A stretch of DNA of 64,000 nt. Source: an uncultured Thalassotalea sp. (lineage in GTDB: Bacteria > Pseudomonadota > Gammaproteobacteria > Enterobacterales > Alteromonadaceae). The notes under the pieces were generated by a model, which saw nothing but the letters and a program-made list of their open reading frames with translations, made no database searches and was not told where the DNA came from. The position numbers and the translations under genes were made by a program. The stretch is taken from positions 248,001 through 312,000 of the forward strand of contig CANLNK010000004.1 of assembly GCA_947492575.1 (NCBI GenBank). The letters run 5' to 3'. Below are positions 24,151 to 33,241 of the stretch, piece by piece. Numbering within the stretch: the stretch's first letter is position 1; each line of letters opens with the position of its first letter.

Positions 24151-26820
24151 CTACTCGAAGTCGTACGTATAGCTCAAGCTAAATGTGGTACCTACCTCTT
24201 TTGAACGCACGATAACGTCTGACTGCAATACTTCTTGATCTTCACCTAGCATGTTCTGAATTTTGAACTTCACTTTCGAACTAAATGATGGATAGTAAGT
24301 ATAAACAAGGTCTAACGAATGGAACGGTTGTTCAAACGCATCTTCACGGTCGGCAACACCAGAAGCGATGATGCGCTCGCCGAATACGTTATAAACTAAT
24401 GATCCGCTGTGATTACCGTCTGCTGAGTCGTAGTTTAACTGTAAGTTAACTACGTACTTAGAATGACCTGTTAATCGTTTCGTTGGGTTCGTTAAGTTAC
24501 CTGCTAGTGCTGGATTAATCGATACTTCTGAATCACTCAAGGTAATGTTACCTGAAGTAAAGAAGCCATCAGCAAGGTAAGTTAAATCGTGTAGCCATTC
24601 AGTTTCAATACCGTAAACTTCACCTTCTTCACCGTTGATGAAAGATAGGCTGTAGTCTTCATCACCAATTCGCATAATGTTTTCAATTGGTGCTGCGATA
24701 TCTTTATAGAATAACGCCACAGAGAAGTTGTCACCGTTAGCGCTGTAATTCTCGTATCTTAAATCGTAGTTTTTAAGATTACTTGAATTTAAGCCAACAC
24801 GGCCAGATGTACGAATGTCTGTTAACGGATCAAAGTATGATACAGGAATAACTTCACGTAAGTCTGGGCGAACAACTGTTTCACCGTAACCTAAACGAAT
24901 TTGGTAATCTTCGCCACCAACATACGTCATTGACAATGCTGGGTAGAAATCGTCTTCGTTTATAGTACCTTCTTCAATTGTCTCTTCATCATATAAACGC
25001 TCTAAATCTTCACGAGTGAACATTAAGCTTGATGAACGAAGTGATACTTGACGGAAGTTTTCGTAACGAACACCACCGCTAAAGCGCCACTTACCTTTGT
25101 AGAAGACGTCAAACGCACCGTAACCAGCATCAATTTTCTGTGCTGCAATGTAATCATCCGCATCAGGAATGCTAGGTTCGTTGAACGTCACACCCATGCT
25201 GTTATCAGCAATGAAGTCATCCGTTAAGTAGCCAGATAAACCAAGTACATCGTTACCAACAGTTGTTGAGGCACCTGAGTTGTTGTTCACTTTAAAGCTA
25301 GATGTTGTGTAGTTTCTCGCTTTGTCAGTGAAGTCGTAACCTACTTTGAATTCCATTTCAAAATCACCAGAATACACTGGTAAAGTTAAGTTACCTGATG
25401 CTGACTTAACATGCTCTTCCATATCAACGAAAGAGTATGTTGCACGGTTTTGGTCACCTGTGATGCCAGAGCTAATGTATGAACCGGAGCTACGGTCGTA
25501 GTTATCACGGAACACATACTCTACATCTGTTGGGATGTCAGTGTTTGCTTCTGACTCAGTGTATTGCCAATCGAAGCCTAAGCCCCAGTAGTCATTAAAC
25601 GTGTGTTGACCAACAAACTGATCTACATCTAGCGAGCGCTCTTCGTAGTTAAACGAAATTAAGCGGTCGGCAGATCCTGTGCCGAAAATCGTACGAATTG
25701 TACTGCCGCCTGGGGCCTGCTTAACAGCAATCTCAGTTTCATCTTCAGAGTCTTCTAAGTAAATCTTAGAGTAAGAAACTGAATGGCCATCTAGCTTGTA
25801 GCCTAATGTTAAAACACCGTTGATACGCTCTTCTTCAGTTGTTACATCTGAATCTGTTGTTGCGTCAAAACACGAGTTATCTGTTGCTTCTTCAGAGTTT
25901 AAGTTCTCACTACAACCTTCAGAAACGTTTTGGCTAATAACATTGTTTGCTTTCTCAGCGAATTTCCATTTGTTGTCGTATGCAACAGACGCAAGGATAC
26001 CGAACGTGCCGCCGAAGTAATTCTCTTCGAAAGAGTTACCAATGCTTGCCTTGAAACTTAAATCTGGGTCTAGCGACTCATCTTTTAACACAAGGTCGCG
26101 ATCCAGCTCGCTTAAAAGCGCTTGGTTAATAAGCTCTGCGCCATCTGCATCGATGTCATTTCCTAGGCCTTGCTCTTTTGTAATGATCTTAGCAAGACTG
26201 AAATCACCGCGATATTTAACAATAGCGTCACTTAGCGTTGACGATAAGCCAGAGTGACTGCTGTTATAAGTGAAACCATCGCTTGAAGCAGAGTTTTTGC
26301 CAATACCTAGCTCAAAGCTCGCCGTGAAGTTTGATGGAATTGATTTCGTACGGATATCGATTGCACCACCACCAAATGCCGCTGGCATTGAAGGTGAATA
26401 TGCTTTTTGTACCGCTAAGCTTTCAATGATGCTTGACGGGAACAAATCAAGAGGTATTACGTTACGTGTTAAGTCTGGGCTCGGAACAGACGCTCCATTT
26501 AATCTTGCGCTAGAGTAACGCTCACCAAGACCACGAACGTAGATAAACTTTCCATCGACGAGAGTTAAACCGGTAACGCGACGAAGGGCTGATGCCGCAT
26601 CACTGTCACCTGTTTTAGATAGTTGTTCGGCACCTAAAATATCAGCAACGAAGGCTTGGTTTTTACGCTCTTCAATTACCGCTACTGCACTACCTTGCAA
26701 ACGTGAAGCTTTTACAACAACTTCTTCAATTGCACTATCTTCTGACTCTTGTGCGATAGCAAAGTTAGTACTTGCTGCAAGTGCTACAGCTAAAGCAATT
26801 TTGTTAACTTTGTATTGCAT
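24151..26820 (-). CDS. TonB-dependent outer-membrane receptor
   Basis: An 889-residue precursor: signal peptide ending FAIAQ-ES, a TonB-box-like IEEVVVKASRL (about 31-41), a plug domain (about 50-160, with FIYVRGLGERYSSARLNG and VPSPD) and a 22-strand-type barrel. The C-terminus SLSYTYDFE is barrel-like, though the last residue is not aromatic. Substrate unknown. The gene lies 98 bp downstream of a beta-helix lipoprotein gene on the same strand, with a hairpin between them. AAGGT precedes the ATG. The energising TonB operon is 5 kb away. Confidence 0.93.
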   Translation of the reverse strand: MQYKVNKIALAVALAASTNFAIAQESEDSAIEEVVVKASRLQGSAVAVIEERKNQAFVADILGAEQLSKTGDSDAASALRRVTGLTLVDGKFIYVRGLGERYSSARLNGASVPSPDLTRNVIPLDLFPSSIIESLAVQKAYSPSMPAAFGGGAIDIRTKSIPSNFTASFELGIGKNSASSDGFTYNSSHSGLSSTLSDAIVKYRGDFSLAKIITKEQGLGNDIDADGAELINQALLSELDRDLVLKDESLDPDLSFKASIGNSFEENYFGGTFGILASVAYDNKWKFAEKANNVISQNVSEGCSENLNSEEATDNSCFDATTDSDVTTEEERINGVLTLGYKLDGHSVSYSKIYLEDSEDETEIAVKQAPGGSTIRTIFGTGSADRLISFNYEERSLDVDQFVGQHTFNDYWGLGFDWQYTESEANTDIPTDVEYVFRDNYDRSSGSYISSGITGDQNRATYSFVDMEEHVKSASGNLTLPVYSGDFEMEFKVGYDFTDKARNYTTSSFKVNNNSGASTTVGNDVLGLSGYLTDDFIADNSMGVTFNEPSIPDADDYIAAQKIDAGYGAFDVFYKGKWRFSGGVRYENFRQVSLRSSSLMFTREDLERLYDEETIEEGTINEDDFYPALSMTYVGGEDYQIRLGYGETVVRPDLREVIPVSYFDPLTDIRTSGRVGLNSSNLKNYDLRYENYSANGDNFSVALFYKDIAAPIENIMRIGDEDYSLSFINGEEGEVYGIETEWLHDLTYLADGFFTSGNITLSDSEVSINPALAGNLTNPTKRLTGHSKYVVNLQLNYDSADGNHSGSLVYNVFGERIIASGVADREDAFEQPFHSLDLVYTYYPSFSSKVKFKIQNMLGEDQEVLQSDVIVRSKEVGTTFSLSYTYDFE

Positions 26821-26856
26821 TCTAATACCTTATGCTGCTATTTATTTTTCGAATAA

Positions 26857-26896
26857 GATAGGCGCTCTCACTCACATGCTGAGCTTAGCGCCTATC
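26857..26896 (-). repeat. hairpin between lipoprotein and receptor genes
   Basis: Perfect 10-bp arms GATAGGCGCT and AGCGCCTATC with a 20-nt loop in which CTCA and TGAG can also pair. No U-tract follows, so it is more likely a processing or attenuation element that lowers receptor expression relative to the lipoprotein. Confidence 0.55.
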
Positions 26897-26917
26897 CCAA
26901 TTAACTAATCGCTATAA

Positions 26918-28525
26918 TTAGTCGTTAGCAGCAGCTGTTAATGCAGCATTAACCCAGTTGTACCAGTCACTTGAAGTGTCTGTGTAGTCTACCGCGCCAA
27001 TGAATGCAGCAGCGTCCATACCTTCAGGTAATGTTGCTGGCGTTGCCGTGAAAGATGCGCTATCCGCACGGATACCGTCAGCTTGTAATACAGGGATTGC
27101 ACCAACACTTTCGTTACCAACACCTTGTGCTAACCATTGTGCACGCGTTTGGCCAGGAGAGTCTGTGTCTGCATCGTCAAATACTGCAGTGTCACCCGCT
27201 ACGAAGTCTTGAGCACAAGCAAATACAGTGCTGTTGAAGCTGTTAGCTGAAGCGTTGATTTGGCCGTCGCCAGAGAACACGATACAACCGTCTGAGTCTT
27301 CGCTAGGTACTAAGTCAGGCTTGATGAATAAAGCGTTGTAGTAAGTAGACTTGATACCATCATCAAATTTAACTGCACGTGAAGGGTCACCGTCACGAAC
27401 TGAAAGCTGGTCAGAACCAATGAATGTAATGTTCGCTAACTGAGTCGTTGATACTGGAGCTTGGTCTGTAGTAGAACCTTTCTTACCGTCAGTTTCGAAA
27501 CCGTGGTTACCCATTGGAGACATTACGCCATCGTAATCAGCCATACCGTGAGTAATGAAGATGAATTGACCTTTACCTTGCCAACCTGCATCTATGTCAA
27601 TTGCGTCATCTTGGTTTTCAGTAACCACGATGTGCTTGATATCTACCGCGCCACCGAAGAATTCGATACCGTCATCGTAACCTTGGTGAATATGGATGTA
27701 ATCGATTTCAGTGCTTGAACCAACAGAGTTTAATAGTAAAGAGTTGAAGTCGTTACCGTCGCCGCCATCAATTGGGCCAGAGCCTGCGTAGTAAATTTTC
27801 GCGTACTTGATAGCGCCGCTGTTGTCAGTGTTATCACCGCCGCCGTATAAGCTGCCGTCACCTTCAGACTCAGCATTACAAGTACCTGCTGTACGTTCTT
27901 CGTCAGTACATTGGTCAGTAATACCTAAACCGTTGATTACGATACCTGCCCAATCACCGAACGGGCTAGGACCTTTACCAACAACATCTAAACGAGGAAT
28001 CGCTGACGTTGAAGTGAATGTAATTGGGTCGTCCATTGTGCCAACAGCTTGCAAGTCAGCACCGCGGCCAATACGTAATAATGCTTCACCTGAACGGAAT
28101 GCAACAGTAGCACCTGCTTCAACTGTTAAAGTTGGACCGCTTGTGTCGATTGTACAACCTGTAGTTGTGTCACAATCTTCACCCATTTGAAGTGCAGATT
28201 CAAAAATGTGAACACCGCCGTTAGGTAAGTTTGCTAACGTTAGGTCTTCAGTAATTTCAATGCTTTTTGAAGCGAAGTTTAAGCTGTAGCTACAGTCGCC
28301 ATCAGACGTCATAGAACCTTGCATCATCGCATCACCTTCACCGTAAGAAGCACATAAGTTCTCTTCTGGCTCTGGCGTAGGTGTAGTTGGGTTAGTAACA
28401 ACATTATTTGAGTCATTCACACTGTTGTCGTTAACAGTAGGAGTGATATTTACGTCACCGTTACAGCCCGCTAAAGCGATTGCACAAGCAACAGCACTTA
28501 CTTGAAATAGTTTTGAGATTTGCAT
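26918..28525 (-). CDS. surface lipoprotein with predicted parallel beta-helix
   Basis: A 535-residue lipoprotein (signal ending IALAGC-NGD, cysteine about residue 20), then a low-complexity linker (NPTTPTPEPEEN) and a long repetitive region with many GxD and N/D-rich turns (IDYIHIHQGYDDGIEFFGGA, IKHIVVTENQDDAIDIDAGW), typical of right-handed parallel beta-helix proteins. It ends GAVDYTDTSSDWYNWVNAAL. It is placed before a TonB-dependent receptor gene, as surface substrate-binding lipoproteins often are. No enzyme motif was recognised. A Pho-box-like repeat lies 124 bp upstream. Confidence 0.82.
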   Translation of the reverse strand: MQISKLFQVSAVACAIALAGCNGDVNITPTVNDNSVNDSNNVVTNPTTPTPEPEENLCASYGEGDAMMQGSMTSDGDCSYSLNFASKSIEITEDLTLANLPNGGVHIFESALQMGEDCDTTTGCTIDTSGPTLTVEAGATVAFRSGEALLRIGRGADLQAVGTMDDPITFTSTSAIPRLDVVGKGPSPFGDWAGIVINGLGITDQCTDEERTAGTCNAESEGDGSLYGGGDNTDNSGAIKYAKIYYAGSGPIDGGDGNDFNSLLLNSVGSSTEIDYIHIHQGYDDGIEFFGGAVDIKHIVVTENQDDAIDIDAGWQGKGQFIFITHGMADYDGVMSPMGNHGFETDGKKGSTTDQAPVSTTQLANITFIGSDQLSVRDGDPSRAVKFDDGIKSTYYNALFIKPDLVPSEDSDGCIVFSGDGQINASANSFNSTVFACAQDFVAGDTAVFDDADTDSPGQTRAQWLAQGVGNESVGAIPVLQADGIRADSASFTATPATLPEGMDAAAFIGAVDYTDTSSDWYNWVNAALTAAAND

Positions 28526-28924
28526 TTTTATGTCTGCTCCGCAGTGTTTTAATGTTTACATTTGTTATGTATTTATGAATTGGCGCTAATGCTAAGCAGG
28601 TTAAATGACAAAAATGTTTTAGAAATATGTACCTTTTGTTTAACTAATATGACACCCAGATGACAAAGATATAGCGACCCCAGAGAAAACAGGCGCAGCA
28701 GAAGGCTTGACCAAATGGTTGACTTTTAATAAATAATTTGGGTATCGAAAGTTTCGAATTGCTTTTCGTCTGATATGACGTTTTTGTTAAATGAACATGT
28801 TGAATTGGAAGATTAAAGGAAATTCGACAGATAGCGGGTTTTGTTCTGTAAATGTCATTGCCATGTGATCAAAACCTACTTACTATCACCACAGTATTAA
28901 CATTTTTAACGCTTGGAAATTATT
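28526..28924. other. divergent intergenic region with Pho-box-like repeat
   Basis: About 400 AT-rich bases between the lipoprotein-receptor operon and the cytochrome b562 gene. It holds the repeat at 28649-28666, another ATGACAA at 28605-28611, and a small palindrome TCGAAAGTTTCGA (28745-28757). No small gene was seen. Confidence 0.6.
28649..28666 (-). promoter_or_regulatory. Pho-box-like direct repeat
   Basis: Minus strand: TTGTCAT-CTGG-GTGTCAT, two 7-bp repeats close to the PhoB half-site CTGTCAT with the correct 4-bp spacing (11-bp period). The spacer is more GC-rich than usual. It precedes the beta-helix lipoprotein start codon by 124 bp. A third TTGTCAT lies at 28611-28605. This suggests control of the lipoprotein-receptor pair by phosphate limitation. 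Confidence 0.5.
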
Positions 28925-29356
28925 ATGAAAAAAATTCTAATCCCTGTATTACTTTCTACTATCGCATTTAGCACACCGAGCATGGCTGCTCATCCAATGT
29001 GTGGTAAGACTGAATTAGCGCAAATCATGGACGACATGAAAGACCATATGAAAGCGGTAAAAAAAGCAGTTAAAGCAGGTGACATGGATAAGGTTGGAAG
29101 CATTGCTGACCAATTATTAGCTGCTGTAGATAACAGTTACGACCTAGTACCATTAGCAATTAGTGACAAAGCAGAGCTAACAGCAGATCAAAAAGGTGAT
29201 TTCGCCAACTACCAAAAAGGTATGAAGTACCTAAAAGGTGCTATCGAAGAATTAAAAGCAGCAAAAGACATGGGCGCAGTTAAGGCAGCGTTAGGTAAAA
29301 TTGGTAAATCAAGTAAGAAAGGCCACAAAGCTTTCAAAATGGATTGCGACGCTTAA
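28925..29356 (+). CDS. cytochrome b562 family periplasmic protein
   Basis: From the ATG at 28925, 143 residues: signal peptide MKKILIPVLLSTIAFSTPSMAA, then a four-helix bundle. LAQIMDDMKDHMK aligns with LEDNMETLNDNLK of E. coli cytochrome b562, giving Met35 as one haem ligand, and GHKAF gives His134 as the other. Two cysteines (Cys26 and Cys141) at the ends could form a disulfide, absent from the E. coli protein. A soluble periplasmic electron carrier is likely. Followed 21 nt later by a b561-type cytochrome gene, probably its membrane partner. Confidence 0.82.
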   Translation: MKKILIPVLLSTIAFSTPSMAAHPMCGKTELAQIMDDMKDHMKAVKKAVKAGDMDKVGSIADQLLAAVDNSYDLVPLAISDKAELTADQKGDFANYQKGMKYLKGAIEELKAAKDMGAVKAALGKIGKSSKKGHKAFKMDCDA

Positions 29357-29377
29357 TTATTAATGTAGAAGGTAACC

Positions 29378-30019
29378 ATGTCGAAGGTAACCATTTGGGA
29401 TAACTTCATACGTATCTACCATATGAGCCAGCTTATTTTGCTGGCTTTACTTTGGTATAGCGGTGAACAAGCAGATTTTGAGCTGCACTTTACTTGTGGC
29501 TATTTAATGCTAAGCCTGTTTATCACCCGGCTGGTGTGGGGGCTTGTTGGCAGTGACACCTCTAAGTTCGTTCACTTTGTCAAAACGCCAAAAATAGTAT
29601 TAAATTCATTAAAACAAAAGCCATCACCCACACACGGCCATAGCCCTGTCGCTGGATATATGGTTGTAGCACTGTTGCTCGCATTAGGAGCACAGTTGTT
29701 TACAGGATTATTTGCTACTGATGATGTCCTTGCCGAGGGACCACTCATTTATTCAGTAAGCGACAGTTTTGCAGAGTCTATGGACAGTCTTCATCACGAA
29801 ATCTTTAACGTTTTACTGGCGCTAATTGCACTTCATGCCTTAGCGGGCATCGTCCACAGTATAAAAGCCGATAACGTTATTAAAGTGATTTTGACGGGTA
29901 AATCCAGTGTGCATAAACCACACTCATTGAGCTTTAAATCTGTTGTGGTTCCACTTGCAATTTGGGCAGTTTTGTTCGGACTAATGGCTTATTATTGGTT
30001 AGCTGATGTTTTTATTTAA
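29378..30019 (+). CDS. cytochrome b561-type (Ni-hydrogenase cytochrome b family) membrane protein
   Basis: A 213-residue inner-membrane protein with four main hydrophobic segments and a fifth at the C-terminus. Histidines at 15 (IRIYHMSQ), 37 (LHFTCGY), 139-140 (LHHEIFNV) and 153/160 (LIALHALAGIVHS) are candidate haem b ligands, as in PF01292. AAGG lies 6 nt before the ATG. Operon with the cytochrome b562 gene suggests electron transfer from quinol to the periplasmic cytochrome. Ends in a shared terminator. Confidence 0.85.
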   Translation: MSKVTIWDNFIRIYHMSQLILLALLWYSGEQADFELHFTCGYLMLSLFITRLVWGLVGSDTSKFVHFVKTPKIVLNSLKQKPSPTHGHSPVAGYMVVALLLALGAQLFTGLFATDDVLAEGPLIYSVSDSFAESMDSLHHEIFNVLLALIALHALAGIVHSIKADNVIKVILTGKSSVHKPHSLSFKSVVVPLAIWAVLFGLMAYYWLADVFI

Positions 30020-30051
30020 ACAGATAAGATAGGCAAGTAAACCAAGAAACA

Positions 30052-30077
30052 AAAAAGCCAGCTAATGCTGGCTTTTT
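30052..30077. terminator. bidirectional rho-independent terminator
   Basis: AAAAAGCCAGC and GCTGGCTTTTT arms around TAAT, between the convergent cytochrome b561 and rpoS genes, with U-tracts both ways. Confidence 0.9.
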
Positions 30078-30097
30078 ATTTGAATGCTTTCGTTAAA

Positions 30098-31024
30098 TTA
30101 ACTTTGGAAAATCGACTCAATCGACAGATTTTGTTGGCTTAAAATATCGCGTAGACGTTTTAACGCTTCTACTTGTATCTGGCGAACACGTTCACGCGTT
30201 AACCCAATTTCTGTTCCAACATCTTCAAGTGTCGCAGCTTCATAGCCAAGCAGCCCAAAGCGACGTGCTAACACTTCTCGCTGCTTACTGTTCAGCTCAT
30301 TTAACCAATCAACAATATTGTTATTTAGGTCGTTAACTTGAAGCTGTCCTTCTGGCCCTACACCTTTTTCATCAGGAATGACATCTAGTAATGCTTTTTC
30401 AGAGTCACCTGCAAATGGTGTATCGACTGATGTGATACGCTCGTTCAGACGCAACATTTTGCTCACGTCAGCGACAGGCTTATCAAGCTCTTTTGCAATT
30501 TCTTCTGCTGTAGGTTCATGATCGAGCTTTTGGACAAGCTCTCTGGCAGCACGAAGATAAATATTTAACTCTTTAACAACATGAATCGGCAATCGAATAG
30601 TACGAGTTTGATTCATTATGGCTCTTTCGATGGTTTGTCGTATCCACCAAGTAGCGTAAGTTGAAAAACGGAATCCTCGTTCGGGGTCAAATTTCTCTAC
30701 CGCTCGAATCAAACCTAAATTGCCCTCTTCTATCAAGTCTAGAAGTGGTAAACCACGGTTGTTGTATCGTCGCGCTATTTTGACAACTAAACGTAGATTA
30801 CTTTCAATCATACGTTTTCGTGCTTTCTCGTCGCCTTTCAGTGCTCGGCGGGAAAAATACACTTCTTCCTCTGCAGACAGTAATGGAGAAAAACCAATTT
30901 CGCTTAAGTACAATTGAGTTGCATCTAAGCTAGCTGTAACCTCTTCCTGAGATTTAACTGAAGTTTCCTTTTCCACTGTGCTTTGTTCAACGCTTGCACC
31001 GCTGATTTCTTTTTGTAAGCCCAT
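30098..31024 (-). CDS. rpoS: RNA polymerase sigma factor RpoS
   Basis: Sigma-38, the stationary-phase and general stress sigma factor. Region 1.2 ([21 protein letters not shown]), region 2 ([55 protein letters not shown], residues about 76-130), region 3 (HVVKELN) and region 4 with the helix-turn-helix ([19 protein letters not shown], about 265-284) are all present. 308 residues, somewhat shorter than the E. coli protein. Downstream of nlpD as in most gammaproteobacteria; a promoter inside nlpD is usual in the family but was not identified here. Confidence 0.97.
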   Translation of the reverse strand: MGLQKEISGASVEQSTVEKETSVKSQEEVTASLDATQLYLSEIGFSPLLSAEEEVYFSRRALKGDEKARKRMIESNLRLVVKIARRYNNRGLPLLDLIEEGNLGLIRAVEKFDPERGFRFSTYATWWIRQTIERAIMNQTRTIRLPIHVVKELNIYLRAARELVQKLDHEPTAEEIAKELDKPVADVSKMLRLNERITSVDTPFAGDSEKALLDVIPDEKGVGPEGQLQVNDLNNNIVDWLNELNSKQREVLARRFGLLGYEAATLEDVGTEIGLTRERVRQIQVEALKRLRDILSQQNLSIESIFQS

Positions 31025-31106
31025 ATAACTTCTCCCGTCAACTAACTAGTTGTTATTGTTACGTTAAATATTCAACACTATCTCCGTTATTTATTATTGT
31101 TATTCG

Positions 31107-31955
31107 CTATTTTTTAGGTAAGTACTTCAAAGGGTTAACCGATTTACCGCGAAAGCGAACTTCAAAATGAAGCATGACTCTTTTCGCGTCAGAATCTCCC
31201 ATCTTGGCAATCACATCACCAGATTTCACAGATTGTTGTTCCTTGACCAATATTTGGTCATTGTGGGCGTAAGCACTTAGGTAATCATCGTTATGTTTGA
31301 TAATGACTAGATTACCGTAACCTCTTAACGCGCTACCCGCATACACAACCGTTCCGTCTGCTGCTGCTCTTACTGAGTCGCCACGGCGACCAGCGATGTC
31401 TATACCCTTATTTCCCTTTGGTGCCGTAGAAAATGTTGCTACCAACTTCCCTTTGGCTGGCCACTGCCATCGTCTAATTTTTTGAGAAAATGGCTTGACC
31501 GGTTGAGGGACATTTCTGTTCGCTTTTTGTCCACTCGTTTTGTCACCATACTCCGCCTTTTTATCGGTTGCAATAGCTTTATTGTGACTCTTTTGAGAAG
31601 TCGTACCAGAGCTTTTAGTCGAAGTTTGGCTAGAGCCTTTACCACTACTGGCCTTTGTTAATTTCTTGTTAATTTGAAGAACTTGCCCTGGGAAAATTCG
31701 ATAAGGAGGCGACAAATTATTCAGCAAGGCTATCGACCTCACATCGCTGTTTGCTCTAAACGCAATGGAATATAAAGTCTCGCCTTTTTTTACGCGATAA
31801 CTGTCAGATTTTATCTCTGTTTTAACCTTGCTTCCTACAGCTACCGTACTGTTTGACTCTACAACCGGTGCCGGCGTGTTTCTGGCACTACACCCAGCTA
31901 ACACGCTTAATAACAACAAGGTACTAAGAAGATTACGTGACAACATCCTGTTCAT
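31107..31955 (-). CDS. nlpD: NlpD, LysM/M23 lipoprotein activator of amidase
   Basis: Outer-membrane lipoprotein of 282 residues: lipobox LSVLAGC-SAR (Cys22), LysM domain (about 51-95, SYRVKKGETLYSIAFRANSD), a Ser/Thr/Lys-rich linker (about 100-160), and an M23 (LytM) domain (about 165-278) with KGIDIAGRRGDSV, GYGNLVIIKHNDDYLSAYAH and LHFEVRFRG. Several M23 zinc ligands are missing, as in E. coli NlpD, which activates AmiC for septum splitting rather than cutting peptidoglycan itself. Directly upstream of rpoS. Confidence 0.95.
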   Translation of the reverse strand: MNRMLSRNLLSTLLLLSVLAGCSARNTPAPVVESNSTVAVGSKVKTEIKSDSYRVKKGETLYSIAFRANSDVRSIALLNNLSPPYRIFPGQVLQINKKLTKASSGKGSSQTSTKSSGTTSQKSHNKAIATDKKAEYGDKTSGQKANRNVPQPVKPFSQKIRRWQWPAKGKLVATFSTAPKGNKGIDIAGRRGDSVRAAADGTVVYAGSALRGYGNLVIIKHNDDYLSAYAHNDQILVKEQQSVKSGDVIAKMGDSDAKRVMLHFEVRFRGKSVNPLKYLPKK

Positions 31956-31994
31956 ATAACGGCTATCATTGTTGGTTACGAATATACGCGACTT

Positions 31995-32582
31995 TTAGTT
32001 TAAATATTTGTAAATAACATAAGTAATTACAATTATGGCGACAACAGCCCAGCCGATAACATCAACCCACTGGCGTAGTTTCTTTTCCATTTTCTCGCCC
32101 CCCCAGTGCATTAAGCCAGCAACAAGGAAGAAACGCATGCCACGCCCAATAAATGAGGCAATAAGGAACGGCAGAAACATCATCTGCAAGAACCCGGCAC
32201 TAATGGTGAAGACTTTATAAGGAATAGGAGTAAAGCCTGCTAAAAATACGACCCATACGCCCCACTCTTCAAACCAACTGATAGCGCGGTCGAGTTTTGC
32301 TTGGTAACCCACCTGCTCGATAATAGGCTGTATCCATGCGTCAAACATGAAGTAACCCAGCAGGTAGCCAACCACACCACCAATAACAGATGCGATAGTT
32401 GTGATTAATGCATAGTGCCAAGCTTTGTGAGGTTTTGCTAGCACCATAGGTGCTAGCAGGACATCCGGCGGAATTGGGAAAAATACTGATTCGGCAAACG
32501 TAATTACGGCTAATACACGTGGTGCAAGTTTGTGCTCTGCCCACTTAAGTGTCCAATCGTATAAAGCAGAAAACAACTTCAC
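31995..32582 (-). CDS. yqaA: YqaA/DedA-like inner-membrane protein
   Basis: A 195-residue protein with four or five membrane segments and the SNARE-associated (DedA, VTT) motif region [22 protein letters not shown] and [19 protein letters not shown]. It resembles YqaA, linked to membrane homeostasis; the precise substrate is unknown. GTG start overlaps the stop of pcm (GTGA), so the two are translationally coupled. Confidence 0.9.
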   Translation of the reverse strand: MKLFSALYDWTLKWAEHKLAPRVLAVITFAESVFFPIPPDVLLAPMVLAKPHKAWHYALITTIASVIGGVVGYLLGYFMFDAWIQPIIEQVGYQAKLDRAISWFEEWGVWVVFLAGFTPIPYKVFTISAGFLQMMFLPFLIASFIGRGMRFFLVAGLMHWGGEKMEKKLRQWVDVIGWAVVAIIVITYVIYKYLN

Positions 32583-33241
32583 AGCAGATCTCCTGGCACT
32601 AGCGGTACAAAACGCACGGCTTCAATTTGCTGCTCATTAAAGTTATCACCTTCACGAGTAATCAACTTCAACACTTGCGACTGTTCGCCAACAGGAATCA
32701 CCATGCGGCCACCATCTGCAAGTTGCTCCAGCAACGCTTGGGGAACACTATTGGGAGCTGCTGTTACGATAATGGCCTCAAATGGTCCTTTGCTTTTCCA
32801 GCCTTGCCACCCATCACCGTGTTTTGTAGAAACATTGTGTAAGTCCATTGCACGTAATCGTCTTTTGGCTTGCCATTGCAGAGATTTAATGCGCTCTACC
32901 GAATAAACATGGCTGACTAATTGTGCGAGGATAGAAGTTTGATAACCAGAGCCAGTACCTATTTCGAGTAATGAGTTAGGCACTCCCTCGGCAAGGATAA
33001 GCTCGGACATTTTGGCGACAATATAAGGCTGTGAAATAGTTTGCCCTTGCCCAATTGGCAACGCAGTGTTGTCATACGCTTTGTGCGCTAAAATTTCTGG
33101 AACAAAAATATGTCGTGGTGATTGCGCAATAGCTCTTAATACCCGCTGATCCGTAATACCTTCACTATGCAACTTTTGAGCGAGGAGCTCACCACTTCGA
33201 CCTGACTTTCCGCCAATACTACTTCCTACATTGACATTCAT
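32579..33241 (-). CDS. pcm: protein-L-isoaspartate O-methyltransferase
   Basis: Pcm methylates L-isoaspartyl residues in damaged proteins. The 220-residue sequence has the SAM site [31 protein letters not shown] near the substrate pocket, and the family C-terminus RFVPLV. Between surE and yqaA with 4-nt overlaps at both ends (ATGA with surE). Confidence 0.97.
   Translation of the reverse strand: MNVNVGSSIGGKSGRSGELLAQKLHSEGITDQRVLRAIAQSPRHIFVPEILAHKAYDNTALPIGQGQTISQPYIVAKMSELILAEGVPNSLLEIGTGSGYQTSILAQLVSHVYSVERIKSLQWQAKRRLRAMDLHNVSTKHGDGWQGWKSKGPFEAIIVTAAPNSVPQALLEQLADGGRMVIPVGEQSQVLKLITREGDNFNEQQIEAVRFVPLVPGDLL

Noticed and set aside
27807-28190. 127-residue frame antisense to the beta-helix lipoprotein
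   Set aside because: Pro/Ser-rich shadow without start signal.
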